A stretch of DNA of 64,000 nt from Telopea speciosissima (GCF_018873765.1 NC_057925.1:4537568-4601567); one strand, 5' to 3'; shown: positions 1 to 12,512, numbered from the stretch's first letter. Notes: generated by a model not told the origin, from the sequence alone. Translations and numbers: made by a program.

Positions 1-44
1 GATATTGACTAAGTTAATCTGTCATGCAACTTTATACAGAGCTA

Positions 45-208
45 AAGTAAATATTTCGGTTTTAACACTTCGTTGAAACAAAATGGCATGCAAATTCAGG
101 GATCTTCAATGTTTCGGTTTTTCACTGAAATGGACCATATTTTGGTGCCATTTCGGTGGTATATTTTGACCCTTTCGGTCAAGAAATCGAAATCTTGAAC
201 CTTGCTGA
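45..208. repeat. TTTCGG-motif repeat, element end
   Basis: The short motif TTTCGG and its complement recur through this stretch, which closes with 'cgaaatcttgaaccttg'. That terminus resembles the end of the element at 3676-4343. I read it as the right part of a non-autonomous TIR element whose left end is at or beyond the window edge. The superfamily is inferred only by resemblance. Confidence 0.35.
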
Positions 209-959
209 ATGTGAGCAACAATTGAAGTATCCAGCATGCAGTAGAGTTGAACAAGTGAAGAAGCATTCCTTCTTCAAATACATACTACTAGAAATCAAAC
301 CTTCATTAGTTAATAGTCTTTTGAAGTCATAACTAACTATCTTTTGTCTCCCTACATAAGAAGGCTAATTAGATAGTCTTTTCCAGTCAGAACTAACTAG
401 CTTTTGTCTTCCTAAATCAACATCGTTCAGGATACCTACACTACTGAATAGTTGAACATTCTTGTTGCTAACATATAATTAACTTTCTTCTTCGTACATG
501 CCCTCCAGAACGCATGTGGACAGACATTATGTTTAACATCAAGTCTAGTCCTCATAATGTAGGAGCTAGTTCAACTAAGAAGCAACCCTACAGTAGGACC
601 TATGTGCTGTCTAGCAGTGGAGATCTTCAGCAAAACGCCATAGAAAACTGAACCGCATACGCTATTTTGAGGCATCTTCAATCAGCAATTGATTAGAACT
701 CAATAGAGCTTCTTGTATTGACTGGTTACAGAATTACAGCACTGTAGTTAGGCCTCAGATTGCAGTAGACTTCAGAATATGATCTCCCACAGAATATTGG
801 AAAATAAAATAAAATTAGAAGAAGATAAAATAAGGTAGAATAGAATTGGATTAAGTCTCTCACTCTCTTCCAGGCCTCTCACCCATAGGTATCTCACCCT
901 TTCAAGGCATCTCACCTCTCAACTGAATCACACTTCATGAAGAAAACTTCAAACATTCA

Positions 960-1540
960 TTATGTTAAAAAAAACACCACGAAACACAAACAAACAAAAC
1001 AGAGCAAACAAAGATGGCACAGAGATTTAACGTGGTTCACAGACCAATATGATGAGCTACATCCACAGGAAAAGCTGAAGATGACTCACTATGTAAATGA
1101 AAGAAGATTACAGTGAAGATCTCTCAAGAACACCAAAATGGCAGCAAGAACTCTCACCTAGAAACCCTAACTCGAAAATCCCCAAATCTCACTTGATTCA
1201 CTTAGACAACAAGACAAGAAAACATATAAATCATCCTCCAATCAGGTCGGGTCATACCATCAAAGACCTTAGGGGGGAAAATCCCATTTGGGTCGCCACC
1301 GAAAATGTCGGAGTTGGTCAACTTTGAAACGGGTACAAGAATTCAAGACACACATAACAGATTATCTCAATCGTCTCTGCTAATGGCTATTACAAATATA
1401 TTTAAAGAAAACCCAATAAAATTCCTAATCTATCTAGGAAATTAAATCTAACTAACCATCTAATTTCAGATTACATATAAGCTAACTAATAAAATCAAAA
1501 TAGAAACAAATCCCAATAGAAACCTATCTAATAAAACTAA
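960..1540. repeat. degenerate Copia-like LTR remnant
   Basis: The stretch around 1028-1075 (TTAACGTGGTTCACAGACC followed by GAGCTACATCCACAGG) resembles a block common in plant Copia LTRs and leaders. No LTR ends, PBS or coding domain can be defined. The call rests on that motif and on the lack of any host coding potential. Confidence 0.25.
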
Positions 1541-1729
1541 GGGAAAGAGATCGCTGCCTGGGCCTCTAGAGCCTGCATGCACATGTTGGCCAATGGGAGC
1601 GCACGTGCAAAACATCGTCCTGGGCAGGATTTCCGCCTTAACATGGGGGCAGCGCGGTAATTTTGCACGCTTCTATGTCTAGGTGCAGGAGCCACGCAGG
1701 CCACACGACCAGGTAGCATTCTTTTCCCC
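1541..1729. mobile_element. GC-rich MITE, Mutator-like, 9-bp TSD
   Basis: The left terminus GGGAAAGAGATCGCTGCCTG is the imperfect inverted complement of the right terminus, which ends CAGGTAGCATTCTTTTCCCC. The flanks TAAAACTAA (1532-1540) and TAAAAGTAA (1730-1738) form a 9-bp target duplication with one mismatch. The inside is GC-rich and includes GGGGGCAGCGCGGTAATTTT, a variant of the G-rich core seen in other elements here. There is no coding capacity. Confidence 0.6.
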
Positions 1730-1736
1730 TAAAAGT

Positions 1737-1884
1737 AATTATAACAGCTGTAGGAGTCCTCAACGTATTGGCAATTGAGTCTTCAATTTGCATTCAATCT
1801 CCACCAGCTGTCATGGGCCCACTCGAATGCAAATTGAAGACCCGATTGCCAATAGGTGGAGGACTCCTACAGCTGTTATAATTA
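1737..1884. repeat. near-perfect foldback palindrome
   Basis: The left arm begins at AATTATAACAGCTGTAGGAG and the right arm ends in its complement, CTCCTACAGCTGTTATAATT. The arms are about 60 bp with a short spacer holding CATGGGCCCA. It is a MITE or foldback element that abuts the MITE ending at 1729. The arms differ by only a few bases, so it is probably young or kept uniform. Confidence 0.6.
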
Positions 1885-1889
1885 ATTTT

Positions 1890-3660
1890 ATTAGAATAGG
1901 AAGTTTCTATTTTATAGGATTATTTTATGTAATGGGTACTTTCTATTTTTAGGATTCTTTATTTGTTAGTTAATTAGATTTCCATTAGGATTTTATTATC
2001 TCTAGAAGACTTTGATGTAATCAATTTGAAGTTTATAAATAAAGAAAAAAGGACTGAAACAGCAAAGTCGAGTTAGAGAAAAAAAATGAGCTTGGTTAAA
2101 GCCATTAATGGCTGTGAGAGACAGCTCCTGTGAGAGGCAGGTACGGCACACCCATCCCTATCCCCTTCTTCTATCTATCCATCTTCTCTATTTCTATTTT
2201 CTTCTTTGTTTCTATTGTGTTTTTATTTCAATTTCCTGCAATTCTGAGATCAACCGAGGTTCCAAACTACTGCTGGGATTCATTAATTCGATAGAGGATT
2301 TCATGCTACCATAGTTGCTGATTGAAGAAAGCCTAAACATACTCTGTGGATGCTGTTCTTCATTGAAGAGTTTACAATCCTCCCGTAGAATTAGTTGCAG
2401 CTTAGCTATTCTACATTACCACCAAGGAACCGTCAAGGAAGCCTCCCCTTGACTGCCCAAATATCTTCCTCATGGAACCTCTGTTGCAATTGAAGTATTG
2501 TGGATTTGTTATCAACATCATCATCTAACTGTCTGACAAAATTTATGCTAATCAGATTTTCCCATGTGGAAGCACAAAGCTTCGAAAATTGGTTGAAAGT
2601 TCACTTTACAAGCTTTGAGGCAACTTCAGTTTGACCATTGAAAATTCTAAGGACGAAATTCCAAACATGGTGCCTCATTCAGTGGAGGTAGGAGATGAAA
2701 CTTGACATGTGGAAAATCCAATGTGAGGGTTTAAACCCAACAGTGACCACAAGAGGCCTCCAAGTGGGTAAAAAAGGCAGACCTTAAAGGAAAATGTTAC
2801 GAAATAATCCCACATTGACTTAAGTCTTGGACCTTGGATGATTCTTAAGCTTCTGGGTTGAATAACTAACTAGAAAGACTTCCCCAGTAGGGTAAGTGTT
2901 ATTTACATTTCCTGGTCAAGGATGCCTTTAGTTGTTATCAGTGAGAAGGGACAAGCTTGGAGTATCCTGGAAAGATAATACCCTGGAGGCCTGTTGATGA
3001 TGTTCAATACCATCCTTCCGTAAGATTAGAACATTTGGGAATATATGATACACTAAAATTAATACCAATATTATAGCTAAAGTTCAGTAAAGCAAGATTA
3101 CTTTGGCTAAAATCGATGATGTAGTCCAAGTTCTCGATTGGGGTTCCAAAATTGGTTCACAATTGGACCATAAATTGAGGGTATCAAGCAGCCTATATTT
3201 GGTGATATTTCATTCTATATTTGGCCCTATTTCATCCATATCAAGCCAGCAGCTGAAGGAGCTATTCTTAGAATTTGAGTAGGCCCATGACAGCTGGTGG
3301 AGATTGAATGGAAGACCCAAAACATTGTTCACAGTACTGTTCATGTGAACAGTGTCACAGCCCATATTGCCTTGTGTGGGAATGCTTCTAGAAGATCTTG
3401 TGGGGCCCAATACCAGATTGCGTGGAGAATAAATAATCCAGCATATCATCTACTTTCTATTTTTTCTTAGTTTCTAATTTCAGATTTGGAACGTAGGCTT
3501 AGCTTTTATTTAGAAGTTTCTATTTCAGTCCTTTGTTTCCTTATAGTTGATCTACACAAAGTTAGACTTGTATTACTTAGGGATCAAGTCTCAATTGTTC
3601 TACAGATTTTCTATTTTCAATACTTACTATTTTGTAATCCATGCATCAATATAAATAAAG
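1890..3660. repeat. LTR-like remnants with TATA signals
   Basis: The stretch contains TTTATAAATAAAG near 2032 and ATATAAATAAAGAG near 3649. Each is followed within a few hundred bases by CT-rich leader-like sequence such as that at 2155-2215. This is the usual look of old plant LTR promoters. No protein domains, PBS or intact LTR pair were found, and no host exon is visible. Confidence 0.3.
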
Positions 3661-3675
3661 AGAAGGGGCTGGACA

Positions 3676-4343
3676 CATGGTTCGAGAACTCTCGGTTTCC
3701 TGAGATCCTGGGACGAGATGCCATACGCATTCTAAAATTACACTTTCTCGGCGAGATCTCGGTATTGTCTCGGTACACATTTTTTCCAGTTTTTTTTTAG
3801 TTTTAAAAGTTCAATATCTCGCCGAGATCTCGGTATCGGGTTAGAACATGGTTTTTTACCCATTTTAATTGCCCATTTGACCCATGTGCCCATTTTTATC
3901 AAAAGAGGGCAATGGACAGAACTCGGAAATGTCAATAGTTCTGTCCATAGCTCTCTAAACAAAGGGGAAAACACTCAAACAACTCTCTCCCTCAAATTTC
4001 TTCCTCTTTCTTTCAAATCTTGGGTGGATTGAATTGTTTGAAGTGAGATTCAAGTGTTAAAGTGAAGATTCAACTCCAACAGTCCAAGAATCATCACCTA
4101 TTTGTAGGATTCCAAAATAAAACTCATATTTGGACTTGTTTTTTGGCAAATCTGGGCATGCCATTGTACTTAAATGGCCTGAAATAGGCTGGATACCAAA
4201 TTTCAGACCCAAAATATGTGTAAAACCCACCAAGTTGGGGGTCCGAGTCAAAAAAAAAAAAATGCAGCAACTCGTCGAGATCTCGACTCGACTCAGTTTC
4301 TAGCTTGGTCGAGATGCCACCGAGACCCGAGTCTTAGAACCTT
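3676..4343. mobile_element. non-autonomous TIR element, CGAGATCTCGG type
   Basis: A perfect 9-bp duplication, GGCTGGACA, flanks the element at 3667-3675 and 4344-4352. The termini are imperfect inverted repeats: GGTTCGAGAACTCTCGG on the left, and the right end reads GGTTCTAAGACTCGGG on the other strand. Both ends are rich in the palindrome CGAGATCTCG, and the middle is unrelated AT-rich sequence. It carries no transposase. It split an older LTR-like remnant, because the flanks on each side are continuous. Confidence 0.6.
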
Positions 4344-4352
4344 GGCTGGACA

Positions 4353-5400
4353 TAAGGCCCCAATATTGAGATTAGAGGAACAAGTTTGTTGAAAACTGTG
4401 GCTATGAGATGCAGTGAGGTCAGCGACCTATGAGAGGGTGAGAGGCTTAACCCATTCTATCCCCGTTCTTCTTCTTCTTCCCCGATCTTCTATCTTCTTC
4501 TCTATTGATTTTACTTTATATTTTCATTAAACCTGCAACCTGTGTTCTATTGTGAGGAACCAAAACACCTTTTGGGGGCTAGTAATATGCTGTTGATACA
4601 CCATAGTCTGTCCAACGAGATTCATCAGAGTTGTGAAGATTAGAGGCTGTTTGTACCCTGTGGCATCCTTTGGATCTGGAGATTCTAACAGAAACTTTAA
4701 GTTGATGTGATACTTCATCCAACCATCATTCTCAGACCATATTTTGGTTTGCTATTCCCCTTCATACTGTCTCCACTCGATATTGATTTCAAGCCCCAAC
4801 TATTGGTTGAATAGTATTGTGGTTGTAAGTTCCCAATTCTGAGATTGAGTTTCTATTTTTGAACAAGTGTCTTGACTTGCAAACCAGCCATCATCCGAGG
4901 CTGATTTTCGGAGATAACTACGAAAACATTACCCCCTTCATTTGATAGTAACTTCAACCCTATCCCATAAGCCAATCCACTGCTGATGATGATGATGTTA
5001 ATTAGTTGCTATTTTAAGGCTGTGATGCAACTGCAATTCTGTCCATTGATTTACTATGAATTTCATACATGTTACTGCTACTGTTGAGAGGGTGTTCTGT
5101 AATTAGTTTCGTCAGGTGAGTCCAATACCTCAGTGCTTATTGACTGTTAAGAGTTACTGTGTTTCTGGTTGCTGGAAAAATTGTTGTTGGTTGTGAAAGA
5201 CCTACATTAATCGCAGAATCAATCAATACATTATAAGCAAGCAAGAATGGATGAGGGAGAGAAATAGACTGAGATGTGTTGCACCAGAATTGGGATGATA
5301 AACAAGTCAATTAGAGTCGAATAATAAAATAGCAAAGAGATAAGTTGGTGGACGTCTTGCAAGCATAATTAGTATTCACAAGGTCATAATAGAAACAGAA
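4353..5400. other. no gene seen; probable intron of MATE gene
   Basis: The first 150 bases continue the LTR-like remnant (CT-rich leader at 4460-4510). The rest is AT-rich single-copy-looking sequence. I found no exon for the MATE transporter that should continue on the minus strand here. Confidence 0.4.
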
Positions 5401-5414
5401 ATTGAAGCACTTAC

Positions 5415-5926
5415 CTATTTGGCCAATGAATGCAGTGTCAATTAGGGAAGCAATGGGATCAGCTGTCAAAGCCATGGCTGCAGGAAATGCAATTTGGGCT
5501 ATCTCCATGCCAAGCTCATCCTTCTTTAAAACATGCCTGACCATTGAAGGATGGAATCAATCATTAGCAACTATAACCTTTCCTCTTTTTATTACTCAAA
5601 AAAAAAAAGGCAACTCCGATGATCTGTATTCACTATGATACCAACAAGTGAACCAAAAACCCACTGAGCTGCTGAGAATTAAATTAGGGTTTGAAACATA
5701 TATTAAATCCTATGCCAAAAGGTTTCCCAACCCCCATTCCAAAAAAAAAAAAATTCTTCCTCTTTTGTCCTCTTTTATTTTCTATTTTTAGTAATACCAA
5801 ATAACACTAAAGAAATTCTGCAACAAGGAACACAATGAAATAATACCTTGCATCCTTGAAGAGAACACAAAGTGGCGACTTTCTTTTTTCACCGCCCAGA
5901 AGGTCATCGGCATCCTCTGCGATCAT
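5415..5926 (-). CDS. FRD3-like MATE transporter, 5' coding exons
   Basis: Two minus-strand exons are clear: 5847-5926 and 5415-5536, joined by GT-AG splicing (donor at 5846-5845, acceptor ending at 5537). Together they give an acidic N-terminus, then SPLCVLFKDAR, then a first membrane segment with ALTADPIASLIDTAFIG, the signature of the FRD3/DTX42-43 branch of the MATE (multidrug and toxic compound extrusion) family. Members export citrate for root iron or aluminium handling. The second exon ends at a good donor (GTAAGT) where this family normally continues into the next helix. I placed the start at 5926; 5971 is an alternative in-frame ATG. The remaining exons, about 85 percent of the protein, are not visible in the 5.4 kb downstream. 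The gene therefore either has a very long intron reaching outside the window or is truncated. Confidence 0.7.
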
Positions 5927-5999
5927 TGGATGGACCAAATCTTCGTAATCTGCAGATGATAACCTGATCATATGAGCCTTCCAGAAGCAAAAGACAATC

Positions 6000-7600
6000 A
6001 CAATTATTGCTCCAGTGACAAAATTTTCCAATACCACAAATTAGGGACCATTTCAACTGCAGAATTCACATCATCTAATTCTAATCGACTGATCAAGCAA
6101 GGAAACACAGAATAGGATTAAGAATCCCACATGCCCCAAGAGTTATCAACGGAAAAGTGAATTAGTACCCAAACATCCTTTTTTTTTTTTCTTTTCTTTT
6201 TGGAGGGTGGTGTGGTAGGACTTTGGAGGCAGAGGGGTTTGGGTGTACGAAACAAGTTTCTGCAAGCAAATGAAAGCAAGAAAAAATAACAGGGAATCAT
6301 AACTGTGCACACAAGAAAGAAGCTGTGAGAAGAAATTTTCAGGTCCCGAAATCAAACCTCTAGCACAGAGACCGTATCTAACTTTCAACAAACACGCTGA
6401 GGTTGAAGAAACCCACTTACCCATCAGAGCAGTTGGCTTGAAATTATACTTCAGAATTCGGACAAATCAAAATCTACAATCGTAGAAAGTCCAAGACACC
6501 ATTACTCATCACAATAAACAAGAACAACCACGAACAGAGAAAGGAAAAGAAACAAAAAAGAGAGAGAGAGATTCCCAAGAGAGCCTTTAATTTCCTTCGA
6601 AGGAAACAGAAGGAGAAAGGGTCAAGATAACAATGTAAATAAAATTCATCAAAAAGTCACTATCGAACACACACGTGTGAAATTAAAGAAAGGAGAATTT
6701 AGGACCAGCAAGGATAGAGTCATTCTCGACTCGTCCCCGTGTTTGACACGAAGGAGAAGTGACTGACCCGGTAACCTTGTAAGTCAAAATCTCAAATTCT
6801 GAGTTCTTTCCACCTTCTGCTTCTTGTTCTTCACCTTCCTCTGGTAAACCGTTCTGGTCCTTGAGTGTAAAGTCCTGCTTTGATACCTACAAGTAACAAC
6901 AACCACCACTGAATCACTGGAATCGTCAACCATGGAAGCTGAAACGTTATTTTCTTTGCTTTACGACGAAGTTTCAGAATAACAAAAGGAAATTAAAAAT
7001 GGATAAACTTGTCTAAGATGGTTCCGGTCCAGATAAAACTATGATTTGCTAATAAACAAACAAAAAGAAACCATAAATTTTCAAACTTGAATCCTCTTAC
7101 AGAAATTAGGTCGGCGTGGAAGATATTATATTACGCTTCGCAATTGTTTGTTAAACTTGGAATTTAGTTGCAGTCTCTATTTCCTTCTCTTCTCTTGTCT
7201 TCCTCGCTTTCGAGCAGGATTTGATATTTGTATATTCTTTGTTGTAAAAGATCGATGGAGGACTGGTTTTCTAGTGTGAAAAACTTAAAAAGACATCTAA
7301 TCGCCGCCATTGCTGGAACGATTTACTTCTACTTTCTTAACTGCATTAAATGCACAACATTGAGAGAGAAGTAGAACGGTAAAGACTGAAAGTGGAGATA
7401 TCGTCTCAGGTTGCACTGTTGCAGAGCACGGAAATCTTTCTACTTGGCGGTTTGTAACGTTCGCCAGAGTTTTGATATCACAAAACTCGTGTGTTTTTTG
7501 GCAATTTAACTGTTTTTGTCAATTTCTGTCACACTTTTGGTTTAGGACTCTGACGGAATCTGCTAAATTCTCTTTCATCCTATTTTAGTTTTGAGAGGTA
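6000..7600. other. upstream region of MATE gene, no gene seen
   Basis: This is probably the 5' UTR and promoter side of the minus-strand MATE gene. It holds an interrupted T-run on the plus strand at 6178-6197 and a GA microsatellite near 6560-6571. No convincing coding region is present. Confidence 0.35.
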
Positions 7601-7601
7601 C

Positions 7602-8335
7602 AGGGTGTCAAAATGGAAGCCAAACTAGAACTGACTGTTTACCATCCAGCCGAATTGCATTGTAGAAAGATGATCCGGTTTTGATTTCAGAGGTTTTCTT
7701 CCAGGTTTGATTTTGATTTTACAAAACCAACAATTCTAAACAGAATCGAAACCAAAAATATCAAATAGAAATTGTTGAGTTAATATGGTAAGCAACAATT
7801 GTTGTATCATACTTGAAGCATAAGTAGATTGATACTGATGCATAAGTAGAATGATACTGATGCGTTGTATTAAAATGGATTAACAAACCTCTATCTTCTA
7901 ATGGAAGAAATAATTTATTTATCATGTAAGAAAAGAGAAAAAAAATGGAAACATAAGGAACATGAAAAAAAATGAAAAAAAAAAAAGAAAAGGTGAAGAT
8001 AGGAAGTTTTGTTTTTTCTTTTTTTTTTTTATCACAAAATGAGTGGAGGAGACCACGAGAGAATGGGGAAGGTGACAAGTACAATCATTTACAGGGTTTA
8101 AAAAAGTGAGATTATCTTCGTTACCCTTTCCCAAAATTGGGACTACAAACCACAAGTAAACTGGTTGAGAGCTGGATAACGAAAACCAAATAAAAATCAA
8201 TAAAATCGGATCCAATGTAGAATTATTCTAACTTTAGTTGATTCTTATTTGATGTGATTTTGATTCACTTTGTCAAAATGTAAACCCCATCAAAATTGAA
8301 CCAAATAAGCAAAACTAGTCCAATTGGCATCCTTA
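7602..8335. mobile_element. degenerate hAT-like element, candidate
   Basis: The left end CAGGGTGTCAAAATGG and the right end CCAATTGGCATCCTTAG are imperfect inverted repeats of the GGGGTGTCAA type seen repeatedly in this window. Near both ends the motif is of the AAACCAA/TTGGTTT kind. No target duplication could be confirmed and there is no transposase. Confidence 0.3.
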
Positions 8336-8382
8336 GGTAACTACAAGATTGTAAACCTTATTTTTTATAGCTTTTTTAGTAT

Positions 8383-8640
8383 ATAACAACAACAATAATT
8401 CAATCGTCTTATCCTAATTAAATGGGAACGGTTGCATGGATCCTTACCTTCCAATGAACACTGTGAGATCATACTTTATACAAAGCCCTAAGTTATGTAT
8501 GTCTTTTTTTATTTCTCTCAGAATCATTTTAGGTTTGCTCTTACTCTTTTAGCTTATTCAATCAAATCACTCTTTTATACTAAAACATCTAAAGGTCTCT
8601 GTTGAACATGGTCATACCACCCATGGTTTGAGGAATTGGT
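8383..8640 (-). mobile_element. LINE 3'-end fragment
   Basis: Read on the minus strand this is a decayed copy of the end of a plant LINE reverse transcriptase ORF plus its 3' tail. It is alignable along its length with the fragment at 11428-11760 and includes GGATCCATGCAACCGTTCCC followed by TTGTTGTTGTTAT. No open reading frame remains. Confidence 0.55.
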
Positions 8641-10170
8641 ATTAGATTAGTCAAATCAATCAATCAGTATCCCAGATGAGGCCATATTGATTCTTGTCTG
8701 ATCTTGTATTGGTGTATCGATACGGACCAAGGGTAAAAAAGAAAATTATATATATATTTTTAAAGAAAAACAGGGGCAGATCCGTCTAATCCGGAGTAGT
8801 ACCTTCTGAGACTTGATATTGATTATTAAATCTATGATGTCACCTCAAACGATTTTTTCATATCATATATCAGAGCTACTACTAAATCAGATCTAATATG
8901 ATCATTCTTTATCTTTTTAATATAACATTTTTCATAAAATTTATATTAAATAACTTTCAAGTTTCAATTTTTTTTAAATGCTTTTTTATTCTTATATTAA
9001 ATAATTTTTGTTTTTTGGTAGAAATTACATAAATTTTCTTTAGTTTTTAAGTAAACTAACAATCAAATTGATGACATTCGTTTGAATGTCCGGAAAACAC
9101 CAGAAGAAGGTGAGCCCCACAGTGCACAATTAATGCAAAGTCCCCACTCTAACAATCAATTCCTTTTTTGCATTTTGGAAAATGGAATGAATTCATGTTT
9201 CTCAACAACCAAACAGAGCTATAGTTAGAAATCACAACCAAGAAAATAAATTATGTGATTAAAAGAACACACATGAATAGAAAGAATCTAACTATTGGGG
9301 TGTCATTATTTTTTTTGCGCTAATTATATAAAGTCTGAAATACCCTTGCCATTATTATAAGAGTTCATTCAATCATAAATAACCCATGGATTAAGAGATT
9401 CTTTCTTCACTTTGATGAAGTAAATTCTATCATAAACAAAATTTAAAATTAGGCAAGGTCCAGGGGCCCAAGAGATTTTCTTGCGAAACTTTATGTATTC
9501 TATCAAAAAATATATATTTTGGTAAACATTTATCCTATCAAATCAAAACACACAATTGGACCTTAGAGTGAAACAATAAGAATTATTCTCTCCAAATCCT
9601 AGACCTGGTCAAGGTAACACAAAAGGAATTTTTTTTGGCTCATGCGGTTATGCCTAACAAAGCTTTTTCCCTCTCTCAGTTTTTTTATCCCCAACTTTTG
9701 ACCTAATTGGTCATGATCACAAAAAATGAAATTTTCTGGTTTATCCAACAATGCTTATCTCTCTAGTTTTTAATTTTTCACAAAAGGTTTAGTGCACGGT
9801 CGCACACAATATTTGGATGAGGATAATACGGGGTGTAGAAATGGTCAAACCCCCCTCTATTTTACGAATTCATGATGCTCCATGCACGACCATATAAGAT
9901 GATTACCTTTCCCCTACCTTTTTTTTTTTTTTTTGATACTTGGACTTTCTCTTTCTCTTGCTTCTCTTCAAATCAAAAGAGAGTGGTTTTTCATACATAG
10001 AAAAGGAAAGAAAAATAAAAAAGAAAGAGTAGTTCACCAGGATTAAGAAAGGTTTTTTACTTTTTGTAGGTGGAAGAAAGTAAGAATTCTATTTCACATT
10101 AGTAGGGATTCCCCCCTATAATGAGGTTTAAATTACATGTGTTTTCAATTACAACTTTCAAGTATTCATA

Positions 10171-10207
<37 letters not shown>

Positions 10208-11210
10208 ATAAGTATGAAATTTTCTTATTGAGACTTCTTAAGGTGTCAATAGTTTTGTAACCTTACTTTTTTGCCTCTTGATTTATTCTAAAAAATTATT
10301 TAATATAGGGGTAAAAAATATTTTTTAAAAATTGAAAATCATTTAATGTAGCTCCTATGTGAAATGACAAATTTACCGTCATTAGAAACTGCTTTAAATA
10401 CTTTTGGAAATGAGATTAATTACAATTAAATGACGGCTTCAAGTTTTAAATAGTAAATACACCAATATAGGTGTCATTTAGATACTCCCATTTATAATAA
10501 ACTTAAAGTTTTAGTGGCTTCCCTCTATCTCTAGTTATTTAGACTTTGTGGGATAATGCCTACATTTTGTTTTTTCTCGTACCATAAAATTAGTAATATT
10601 TAATAATTCTATTATTTTTAATAACTAATTATTTTTCCAGTGAATCAATCTAAAATTCATTTGGCTTTTCACTAGTTCATAGGTGTATTTTTAATAGATC
10701 ATCAAATTTAATCAGATGGGAAGAAAAAAAAATTGTTCATGCAAGAGCCCTAGTTCTTAGTTTATTATTTTCGTTGAAATTATTGAATTATATTTCAAAA
10801 ATCAATCTAACATTTATTAGCATCTTTATGTTATAATGTTTCGATGAATTGTTTTGAAAACTGATATAGACACCAAACCTAAAAAAAAAAAAACTGTTCT
10901 AGTTTTGGGTAATTTTTGACTTATAAATAAATAAATAAAATAAAATAAAATTTAAAAATTAAATAAATAATGTGTACTTTAATATAGGCTTTAACATGTA
11001 TTTGAACTGGCTTGCACGTTATTTTCTTTTTCATCAATGCTTGCATGCAATATGAATCAATTTGTAATAGGTTAATTGGCAGACCAAATTGGACGGTTCG
11101 TAAAAAAGGGCCAATTTGAAAGCGGTTTTTGTCAAGGAAAGCTTATACGAAGACCAAACCGAAAAGTGAGTGGTTCCAATTTTGGCCTATTCGACGACTA
11201 TTTCAATCAA
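8640..11210. other. AT-rich intergenic spacer
   Basis: The spacer is AT-rich throughout, with a run of about 28 T at 10179-10206 and several shorter A or T runs. No coding, RNA gene or bounded element could be supported. Confidence 0.5.
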
Positions 11211-11212
11211 CT

Positions 11213-11388
11213 TGGATCCTCTACTGTCGAGCTGTCAGATAGGACCGTGTTGTCAAGACACGTTGAGGTGCGCAATGATCGCCTTACTCCCACTCGGGCA
11301 GGGGTAAGGCGGTCATAGTGTGCCTTGCCGTGTGCTGGCAACACGGTCCTGCTAGGCAACTCGGCAATAAAGGATCTAGACCGGTTTT
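11213..11388. mobile_element. GC-rich palindromic MITE, GATCCT type
   Basis: The left arm GGATCCTCTACTGTCGAGCTG and the right arm (complement GATCCTTTATTGCCGAGTTG) form an inverted repeat continuing through GGACCGTGTTG. The centre is CTCGGGCAGGGGTAAGGCGG followed by TCAT, the shared core. The closest relative in the window is 35458-35638. No clear target duplication was found. Confidence 0.5.
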
Positions 11389-11427
11389 CAAAACTATGCT
11401 AATTTGAATTTTTTTTATTATTTTATT

Positions 11428-11760
11428 TTTAGATATTATATATAATAATAACAACTCAGCCTTATCCCAACTAAATGGAGTCGACTACATGGATCATTGT
11501 CCTCCAATAAGCTCTATTCGATATCATACTTGTTATAAGACCTAAGCTATGCATGTCTTTTTTTACCATTTCTCTTAAGATCATTTTAGGTTTGCCTTTA
11601 ACTTTTTAGTTCCTTGAATTTGAATCAAATCACTCTTCCGTAATGGAGCACCCAAAGGCTTTTGTTGAATATGGTCATGCTACCTCAAACAACTTTCTCA
11701 TAGCTAATTATGTATTATGACTGCTTCCAAATCAACTCTAATATGATCATAATTTACTTT
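11428..11760 (-). mobile_element. LINE 3'-end fragment
   Basis: On the minus strand one frame reads through the C-terminal part of a plant LINE reverse transcriptase (KPKMILREMVKKDMHSLGL, then an RA-W-R-IHV-like segment). It ends in the common plant LINE tail ATTTAGTTGGGATAAGGCTG and TTGTTATTATTATA. It has internal stops and is non-functional. Confidence 0.65.
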
Positions 11761-11948
11761 ATATATCTTTCTTAGTTTTGCTACTCATGTGTCTCAACAT
11801 TCTCATCTCCATTACACTTAGTTTATCTATATGATGCTTCTTAACTATCCAACAATTAAGAAGCAATATATGTTTTGATTAAAAACACTCATGAATTTTT
11901 CTCTATACTAATTGAGGAGTTCAAAGAAATTAGATCCTTAAATTTAAA

Positions 11949-12084
11949 GGGAGAATGTTCTCTTGGCCGCAGTGCAAACTGCACCTAGGTACATGGGCCT
12001 GCCACTCAGGGGGGTAGGGTGATCATTGCACCCACCCCATGTGCTTGGGCCCAGCTTGCATTGTGGCACAAAGAACAGCGCCCC
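11949..12084. mobile_element. GC-rich MITE family A, copy 1, 9-bp TSD
   Basis: The element is bounded by the perfect 9-bp duplication AAATTTAAA (11940-11948 and 12085-12093). The termini GGGAGAATGTTCTCTTGGCC and its counterpart ending AAAGAACAGCGCCCC are inverted. The core reads GGGGGGTAGGGTGATCATTG. It is about 80 percent similar by eye to the copy at 17693-17829. The 9-bp duplication points to Mutator-type transposition. Confidence 0.7.
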
Positions 12085-12329
12085 AAATTTAAATTATTCC
12101 CATAATCTTAGGCCCTGAAATTTGATCCTTTATTCGTCTGTATACTCTCCTCCACTATTAGTGATCACTTCTTTTCAAAAAAGTGAAGGCCAGCATCAAT
12201 AGTGGATATATTCTGGCATCTAATGTAATATAGATTGAAGAATAAGTAGTGTAACTAGGTAGTCCAACTTATATTAAGCCCTTTTTTAATAGAGGCTTAT
12301 TTCTTTGAAAATAATATACTCACAAGTGT

Positions 12330-12512
12330 GCATACATGAGTGCGCGCAGAAATACACACCACACCATACCACACACGCATGCATTCGTACACGTACCACA
12401 CATACACGACATACATACACCACATATACACACGCACATAACACAAGCACTACACACACCACACGCACATACATACACTGACACACACAACACACACCAC
12501 ACACGTGTGTGG
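12330..12512. repeat. CA-rich degenerate microsatellite 1
   Basis: This is imperfect (CA)n with interspersed CATA, CGCA and CACCA units. ORFs on both strands are by-products of the repeat. A related tract lies at 12984-13224, and both are joined to non-repetitive sequence resembling the palindromic MITEs. Confidence 0.8.
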
